Source: Acidimicrobiales bacterium
GTDB taxonomy: Bacteria > Actinomycetota > Acidimicrobiia > Acidimicrobiales > Ilumatobacteraceae
Direction of reading: 5' to 3'
Assembly (NCBI GenBank): GCA_030833305.1
Contig: JAURHL010000061.1
Span: 1-10,486 of the forward strand
DNA length: 10,486 nt
Each line of letters begins with the position of its first letter. Position 1 is the stretch's first letter. The position numbers and the translations under genes are program-made. The notes under the pieces were generated by a model. It saw only the letters and a program-made list of their open reading frames with translations. It was not told the origin of the DNA and made no database searches. Positions 6,170 through 10,486 of the stretch are shown here, piece by piece.

Positions 6170-6573
6170 TGGTGGCGTTGTCGAGACCAAAAGTGCGTGA
6201 TCGCGGTGTGGTGACCGCGTTCGTGTTGGGTTTGGTGATGTGCTTCGTGGTGATCGCCGGACTGGCCGTCGACAGTGGTCGTCTGGTGGCCGCCCACGTG
6301 ACGGCGGGTGATCACGCCGAGAACGCGGCCCGGGCCGGAGCCCAAGAGGTGACTCTCGTGCGCGCGGGTTGGCGTTTGCTCGACCCCCGACGAGCGGCCG
6401 CCTCGGCGCGGGCGTACTTGGACGCGAACGGACTCGACGGTGACGTGCGCGCCGACGTCGTATCCGTCACGGTTACCGTGCGTGTGCGGCAGTCGACCAC
6501 CTTGTTGTGGTTGGTGGGCATCGGGGATCGGGTGGTGGCGTCCACTCGCACCGCACGATTGGTGAGCACGTGA
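6169..6573 (+). CDS. TadG-like (Tad pilus-associated) pseudopilin
   Basis: This protein has 134 residues from the ATG at 6169, which shares one base with the upstream stop (TGATG) and is preceded by GAGGTGGGG (6155-6163). The N-terminus ends with R-D-R-G at 10-13. A hydrophobic helix follows (about 15-32), then LAVDSGRLVAA, the conserved block seen after the helix in TadG-like and Rv3654c-like proteins (D-G-R-L). An Ala-rich helical part and a beta-rich tail (about 85-130) complete it. It is much shorter than Gram-negative TadG (usually 400 or more residues with a VWA-like region), as usual for actinobacteria. Thirteen residues precede the putative processing site, and its +5 residue is Phe. 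The gene overlaps the following regulator gene (GTGA). Confidence 0.75.
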   Translation: MVALSRPKVRDRGVVTAFVLGLVMCFVVIAGLAVDSGRLVAAHVTAGDHAENAARAGAQEVTLVRAGWRLLDPRRAAASARAYLDANGLDGDVRADVVSVTVTVRVRQSTTLLWLVGIGDRVVASTRTARLVST

Positions 6574-7757
6574 ACGCAGACGCCGCCCCCGTCATCATCT
6601 GGGCCGCGTTGGTCGTCGGTGCGTTGTCGTTGTCGTGGATCGTCGGCTCGTTGCTGGTCGACGTCGTTCGTCTGGTGCGTGGGGCGCTGACCACGCGAAC
6701 CTTCATGGGAGTGGTGGCGCGCTATCTGGTGGTCGGCGCGGTTGTGACGCCGGTGGTGCATGGAGGTGGTGTGGCGCGGGCCGCGACGTGTGATGTCGAC
6801 ACGGCTGAATCCGATCGAGGAGACTCGTCTCCGCTCTGGCTCACACCGATGGTGTCGGGGGTGACCGCCCTGGGAGTGGTGGTCGGGCGGGACAAGTGGC
6901 GTCGACGAAGCGATGCGTCACCGTCGACGGTGGAGCTTTTGAGTGAGGATGACCTGGGTCGTGACGAACTCGTCATCGACGAACGCGTCGAGGGCCCGAG
7001 TTGTGTTCCGCCCCACGATTTCGTGGCCGGAGTGCTGGGTCCGGTGTCGGTGACGACCGCCGACGGTGATCGCGTGAAGTTCGCCCGGGCCCGCAGCGAG
7101 GAGTTGCTGGTGTGGTTGACGTTGCATCCGTCCAAACGGTTCCGGTCGATGGCCCGCGCCGACATCTGGGCCGAGCCGGTGAAGGACTCCACGTTCGCGA
7201 ACATCACCAGTGATGCGCGCCGAGCACTGCAGGTGGTCGCGCCCGGCGGTTCGGGTCTGGGGGTGACCCTCAACGACGAGCTGGTTCTCACCGGGGTGGT
7301 GAGCGACGTGGAGATTCTGCGCCGGTGCGTCGATCACGCGCGGCGGCGACCGGAAGAAGGTGGGCTGGAGGCCCTGCGCTACGGATTGTCGCTGGTGCGG
7401 GGTACCCCTTTCTCCGGTGCGTCGTATATATGGAGCGATGCCACCGGATTGGCCACCGACGCCGTGATGCTGGTGGTGCGGGCCGCCAGCATGTTGGCCG
7501 ACATGTGTGCCGACGCCGACGACCCCGACGGGGTGTACTGGGCTACGGGACAAGGATTGTTGGCGGTGCCGGGCCAGGAAGATCTCTTGGCCGTGCGGCT
7601 GCGACTGCACGCGGAGCGGCAGGATCGCGTCGGTCTCACCACGGAGTGGCGCGCGTATTTGCGAATGTTGGCCGCCGACCCGTGGAGTGACGGCACCCCG
7701 TCGCCGGCCATGACGCAGCTCTGGGAAGAGTTGGGGGCGAACATCAAACCGGGATGA
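6570..7757 (+). CDS. Membrane-anchored SARP/AfsR-like (winged helix + BTAD) transcriptional regulator
   Basis: This 395-residue protein starts at a GTG that overlaps the TadG-like gene's stop (GTGA), with GGTGAG at 6561-6566. The N-terminal third carries three hydrophobic segments (about 8-30, 46-65, 90-106). The loop at 31-45 is basic and the sequence after the third helix is W-R-R-R, so by the positive-inside rule the C-terminal part is cytoplasmic; residues 66-88 (acidic, with Cys74) would be outside. A linker (107-150) leads to a winged-helix DNA-binding module (about 152-245; GPVSV, then RSEELLVWLTLHPSKRFRS, ending in a beta wing), as in SARP regulators. A bacterial transcriptional activator domain (about 246-385; helical, with RLRLHAERQ and YLRMLAADP) follows. 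It likely regulates the pilus genes or responds to them; targets are unknown. It has no AfsR-type NB-ARC region. Its last 14 bases overlap the opposite-strand HNH gene. Confidence 0.8.
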   Translation: MNADAAPVIIWAALVVGALSLSWIVGSLLVDVVRLVRGALTTRTFMGVVARYLVVGAVVTPVVHGGGVARAATCDVDTAESDRGDSSPLWLTPMVSGVTALGVVVGRDKWRRRSDASPSTVELLSEDDLGRDELVIDERVEGPSCVPPHDFVAGVLGPVSVTTADGDRVKFARARSEELLVWLTLHPSKRFRSMARADIWAEPVKDSTFANITSDARRALQVVAPGGSGLGVTLNDELVLTGVVSDVEILRRCVDHARRRPEEGGLEALRYGLSLVRGTPFSGASYIWSDATGLATDAVMLVVRAASMLADMCADADDPDGVYWATGQGLLAVPGQEDLLAVRLRLHAERQDRVGLTTEWRAYLRMLAADPWSDGTPSPAMTQLWEELGANIKPG

Positions 7758-9030
7758 TCCGCTCGCCGTCGGGACGATGCACCGCAACCGAACCGTCGGC
7801 CTGTCGTACCGTGGTGTAGCCGTCGTTTTTCAATCGATTGTGTCGCGGGCAGAGAGGTGCACCGTTCGGTGGTGACGTCGTTCCGCCATCGGACCATGGT
7901 CGCAGGTGATCGATCTGGGTGTGAGGGAGTCCGCACCCGGGCCAGATGCATCGTCGGCCTCTCAGGAAGATCGCTTCGCGAGACGCTCCGGTGAACAATC
8001 GAGATCGCCGGCCGAGGTCGATGACGGTGGATGAGGCGTCCATCACCACGCGCCGTACCTGCCCGAGCAACGACAAGGTGACGGCAGCGATGGGATCAAC
8101 GGCGATTCCACCCACGGTGTCACACCGGCGCGTGGCGAAGGTGTCCGGCGTGCCGGCCAACGAGGGCAGCGGGGTGTTGTCGGCGATGGCGCGCAAGGCG
8201 GCTTCGTAGGTGGCGCCGTCGATGACGATGTTGACGAGGGGTTCCACCGCCGGGGGCAGAGTGTCGGCGGCCGAGGCGAAGATGGCGTGCAGAGCGTCGG
8301 CTCGACGCTGACGAGCCGTGCGCGGCAGATCGTCGAGGCTCAGGCCCTGATGCAGCTGAGCCAGATCGGCCTGCAGTTCGCGTTCGCAGAAGCGCTGGTG
8401 CACCTCGTGCATGAGGGTGCCCTGAACGTTGCCCACCTTGGCGTCGATGTAGGTGGTGTCGTCGAAGGTGTGAATGGAGGCATCGCGATCGTCGTGGACG
8501 AGATCGCTGTGGCGGTGGGTTCCATCGGCGTCGGTGAGTTGTTCCCAGCGCTGGGTGGCCGTGTTGAACGTGTCGATGTCGAGGGTGGTGGCCCATTCGA
8601 GAAAGAGGGGCATGAACTCGACCACGTGAGCGGTGACCCGCTTGTTCTGGTGCAACGCACCCAGGCGACGGACATGGTCGGGGGCGATGGTGCCGGCGAA
8701 GTAGTGCCGACCCACCTCGGGATAGTCGGCGATGAGACGGGCCGCGATGGACAGATCGTTGGCCTGGCGGGCCGAGAGACGGGCCACGGAGCGGGCCCAG
8801 GACGACACCTTCACGTAGCCGTCGGCACGATGGAGGTTGGCCGAATACACCTGGGCCGCGAGGAGGGACTTGGTGGCCTCGACTTGGCGGGCCATGATTT
8901 CGAGTTCTTGCAGCAGAGTCGCGGCGTCGCGCACCGAGGTGACGAAGGGGAGTTCGTCGACGATGCGCTGCAAAGCGGGAAGTACGGCGACCGGCGAACC
9001 CGTGTGGGTTCCGACGGTCTCGGTTGTCAC
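7744..9030 (-). CDS. DUF222 / 13E12-type HNH endonuclease family protein
   Basis: This 428-residue protein has an N-terminal helical DUF222 region (about 20-340; typical blocks RQVEATKSLLAA, VARLSARQANDLSIAARLIADYP) and a C-terminal HNH nuclease domain. The HNH core shows C361 and C366 (CIWPGC), H370, the D374-H375 pair, N389, C394 (LCPRHN) and H397-N398. So the zinc-binding Cys residues and the catalytic His are intact. Such genes are multi-copy and typical of actinobacteria (the 13E12 repeat family); their role is unsettled, with suggested links to mobile DNA or DNA processing. The GTG at 9030 was chosen because AAAGGAG lies 5 bases upstream; a longer frame to 9156 lacks such a site. It converges on the regulator gene with a 14-base tail overlap and is divergent from the AAA+ gene. 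Confidence 0.9.
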   Translation of the reverse strand: MTTETVGTHTGSPVAVLPALQRIVDELPFVTSVRDAATLLQELEIMARQVEATKSLLAAQVYSANLHRADGYVKVSSWARSVARLSARQANDLSIAARLIADYPEVGRHYFAGTIAPDHVRRLGALHQNKRVTAHVVEFMPLFLEWATTLDIDTFNTATQRWEQLTDADGTHRHSDLVHDDRDASIHTFDDTTYIDAKVGNVQGTLMHEVHQRFCERELQADLAQLHQGLSLDDLPRTARQRRADALHAIFASAADTLPPAVEPLVNIVIDGATYEAALRAIADNTPLPSLAGTPDTFATRRCDTVGGIAVDPIAAVTLSLLGQVRRVVMDASSTVIDLGRRSRLFTGASREAIFLRGRRCIWPGCGLPHTQIDHLRPWSDGGTTSPPNGAPLCPRHNRLKNDGYTTVRQADGSVAVHRPDGERIIPV

Positions 9031-9167
9031 GTTCACTCCTTTCGGCTTGCTGATCACCGTATTCAGGGGGTGTGGCAGAGTTTCCGCCCGTCTGGTTACG
9101 TGGCAAAAATTTCTGATTTTCTTCGCACGGGCACGCGTACGCCGATCGTTCCCCATCGGGGGTACAC
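9031..9167. promoter_or_regulatory. Divergent intergenic region between the HNH gene and the AAA+ gene
   Basis: The region must serve both genes. For the HNH gene, AAAGGAG (9036-9042 region, minus strand) is a strong ribosome binding site and TACGGT (9061-9056, minus strand) is a possible -10 box; no convincing -35 accompanies it. An AT-rich block lies at about 9093-9112. Next to the AAA+ start, CCGAT (9142-9146) pairs with ATCGG (9155-9159), and CCCC (9151-9154) with GGGG (9158-9161). Either pairing would cover the G-rich ribosome binding site (9158-9162). No plus-strand promoter could be named. Confidence 0.4.
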
Positions 9168-10486
9168 ATGAACAACAAACAAAGCGCGTATGACGAACAC
9201 GAACACAACTTCGAATATGAAATCGAGTTAGCGGATCTTCACGAAATCGAGCTGCTCGACAATCGAAAGTTGTCGGATGAGGAGATCCTGATCCTCCTCA
9301 ACATCGGATTCGACGAACCGGAACCGACCGGGCTTCGGAGCGAAGAGTGGTATCCGAATGTTCGAGCCCTCCAGATACTTCGAGGTATCGATGCCACTCG
9401 TGAGAATGCTGAGTACGCGTTACGAGATCTGACTCGCGAAATCCATCGGCAGTCGAACGGTGACTGGACCGAGGCTCGGCGTTTGCTACGTACTCATGGA
9501 CTGGAAATCTCGGTCGAGTACGCACCGTTGTCCGATGTGGAGACCATACCCACCATCGATGTGCCTACCTCGGATCTCTTCGACGAAATGAAGAGACGAC
9601 AGGGATCGATTCTGTCGCGGGACCGGGATTTGGCACCAACGGCCGAGGATCGCCGAAGGATGGCGTCGAGTCGTCGGGCATCGGTCTTCGATCCTCGTGA
9701 CATCGAATCCATTCTCGGTGAGATGGCCCAGATGGAAGGTATGACTGCCGTGTACGAATGGGCCCGATCGTTGGTGGCGCAGTGTCACACGGAGAATTTG
9801 CGCCGTCGGTCGGGTTTGGTCGGAAACGTGGAGATGCCGCGGCACTTGGTGTTGCGTGGCGAACCGGGAACGGGCAAGACGGTGGGTGCTCGCCTGTTGA
9901 CCGAGCTCTACGCGGCACTGGGCATCGTGCGTTCACCCAAGTTCATCGAAGCGTCACGCGCCGACCTGGTGGCGGGGTACATCGGGCACACCGCGTTGAA
10001 GACCCGGGGCATCGTCACACAGGCTCTCGGTGGCGTTCTGTTCATCGACGAGTCGTATTCGTTGAACATGGGCGGAACCGATTTCGGTGACGAAGCCGTG
10101 GCGGAATTGATCCAACTGATGGAGACCCACCGCAACGACTTCGCGGTGTTCTTCGCGGGCTACCCTGCGGAGATGGAGGAGTTCATACGTATGAACACCG
10201 GATTGGCCTCTCGGGTGTCAGCCACGTTGGAGTTCGCCCCGTACTCGAACGCCGAGTTGTGGAAGGTGCTGAATCGCATGGCTTTGATTCAGTCCTTCAT
10301 GGTGGAACCGGATGCGCATGACGAGGTGGACAGGTGGTTCGACGACGCCCGAAAGTCGGAGGATTTCGGCAACGCGCGTTCAGCTCGCCACTTGGTGAAC
10401 TTGATGAAGGCCAATCAGGCCGAGCGGGTGTACAAATCGGGCCTCACCGACATCGACGATTTGATTCTGCTGACCGCGGCCGACGT
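9168..10486 (+). CDS. CbbX/CfxQ/SpoVK-type AAA+ ATPase, C-terminus beyond window
   Basis: From the ATG at 9168 the frame stays open to the window end, giving 439 visible residues. The AAA+ module covers about 185 to the end. It has Walker A G-E-P-G-T-G-K-T at 231-238 and a pore-loop block AGYIGHTALKT typical of CbbX/EccA-like ATPases. Walker B is LFIDES (D294, E295), sensor 1 lies in FFAGYPAEME, and the arginine finger is in GLASR (R349). A C-terminal lid begins at about 365. Relatives remodel or disassemble protein complexes (CbbX on Rubisco, EccA in ESX secretion). The first 175 or so residues are rich in Asp/Glu/Leu and match no domain I know; they lack obvious TPR repeats as in EccA. The first 130 bases have about 45% GC by hand count, against near 57-60% later. 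Only a weak G-rich ribosome binding site precedes it. Substrate and partner genes are unknown. Confidence 0.85.
   Translation, partial: MNNKQSAYDEHEHNFEYEIELADLHEIELLDNRKLSDEEILILLNIGFDEPEPTGLRSEEWYPNVRALQILRGIDATRENAEYALRDLTREIHRQSNGDWTEARRLLRTHGLEISVEYAPLSDVETIPTIDVPTSDLFDEMKRRQGSILSRDRDLAPTAEDRRRMASSRRASVFDPRDIESILGEMAQMEGMTAVYEWARSLVAQCHTENLRRRSGLVGNVEMPRHLVLRGEPGTGKTVGARLLTELYAALGIVRSPKFIEASRADLVAGYIGHTALKTRGIVTQALGGVLFIDESYSLNMGGTDFGDEAVAELIQLMETHRNDFAVFFAGYPAEMEEFIRMNTGLASRVSATLEFAPYSNAELWKVLNRMALIQSFMVEPDAHDEVDRWFDDARKSEDFGNARSARHLVNLMKANQAERVYKSGLTDIDDLILLTAAD

Larger units (their letters stand above)
1758..7757 (+). other. Tad/Flp-type pilus operon (cpaB-like, tadA, tadB, tadC, flp, two tadE-like, tadG-like, regulator)
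   Basis: Nine same-strand genes follow each other. Their junctions are overlaps at cpaB/tadA, tadA/tadB, tadB/tadC, tadE/tadE, tadE/tadG and tadG/regulator, a 3-base gap between flp and the first tadE, and one 36-base gap before flp. The order ATPase, two platform proteins, Flp pilin, TadE, TadG matches the conserved actinobacterial tad arrangement (as in the Rv3659c-Rv3654c block of Mycobacterium tuberculosis, read in its own direction). Tight overlaps imply translational coupling and a single transcript. No TadZ, no prepilin peptidase and no secretin are encoded in the window. Confidence 0.85.

Noticed and set aside
6468..6480. Palindrome CACGGT-T-ACCGTG in the TadG-like gene
   Set aside because: Short, with a one-base centre, and fully explained by repeated Val-Thr codons; no reason to call it an operator.
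7425..7434. TATATAT tract in the regulator gene, like a promoter -10
   Set aside because: It lies within coding sequence for Tyr-Ile-Trp, has no matching -35 and no gene starts downstream on that strand.
9031..9156. N-terminal extension of the HNH protein up to an ATG at 9156
   Set aside because: It would run through the divergent promoter region and encodes a basic stretch unlike the family, while a GTG at 9030 has an AAAGGAG ribosome binding site at ideal distance.
8287..9171. 294-codon plus-strand open frame opposite the HNH gene
   Set aside because: The minus-strand frame encodes an intact DUF222-HNH protein; the plus frame is Gly/His/Val-rich and has no recognisable motif.
7744..10486. 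HNH plus AAA+ pair as an antiphage defence system
   Set aside because: They are divergent, not an operon; the HNH protein is of the common actinobacterial DUF222 type and the ATPase is CbbX-like. No other defence gene is visible, so the idea has no support within the window.

Overview
The window looks like a chromosomal segment of a high-GC Gram-positive bacterium (Actinomycetota; perhaps an Acidimicrobiia-like lineage, though that finer placement is inference). The reasons are the strong G/C third-position bias, GTG starts, ATGA/GTGA gene overlaps, a secretin-free Tad pilus locus, a DUF222/13E12-type HNH gene and a SARP/BTAD-type regulator. No rRNA, tRNA, CRISPR array, insertion sequence or phage integration gene was seen.

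Layout. Positions 1-1656 (minus strand) hold two housekeeping genes: map (type I methionine aminopeptidase with an N-terminal SEC-C zinc motif) followed by coaA (type I pantothenate kinase, its C-terminus cut by the window edge). A 101-base divergent intergenic region separates them from a plus-strand cluster at 1758-7757. In order, that cluster encodes a CpaB/RcpC-like SAF protein, the TadA ATPase, the TadB and TadC platform proteins, a short Flp-like pilin, two TadE-like pseudopilins, a TadG-like protein and a membrane-anchored transcriptional regulator with a winged-helix plus BTAD architecture. Most junctions overlap by 1-4 bases, so this is almost certainly one operon building a Flp/Tad-type surface filament. 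The pilin gene is the exception: it has its own leader and a strong ribosome binding site. The last gene is the most unusual member: a SARP/AfsR-like DNA-binding module joined to three predicted membrane helices and translationally coupled to the pilus genes.

From 7744 to 9030 (minus strand) lies a DUF222-HNH endonuclease-family gene whose 3' end overlaps the regulator gene tail-to-tail by 14 bases. A 137-base divergent region (9031-9167) follows. Then a plus-strand AAA+ ATPase of the CbbX/CfxQ/SpoVK type (9168 to the window end, still open) begins. It carries an acidic N-terminal region of about 175 residues that I do not recognise and whose first 130 bases are much lower in GC (about 45%).

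How the genes work together. TadA powers the TadB/TadC inner-membrane platform, which assembles Flp pilin and TadE/TadG-like minor subunits. The CpaB-like protein is probably an extracytoplasmic accessory, since no secretin gene is present. The prepilin peptidase (TadV/CpaA) and the localisation ATPase (TadZ/CpaE) usually found with these systems are absent from the window and must lie elsewhere if the system works. The most notable candidate for something undescribed is coupling of pilus assembly to transcription through the membrane-bound BTAD regulator. Second is the shared R-D-R-G pre-helix motif in all four pilin-like proteins, three of which lack the canonical Glu at +5.
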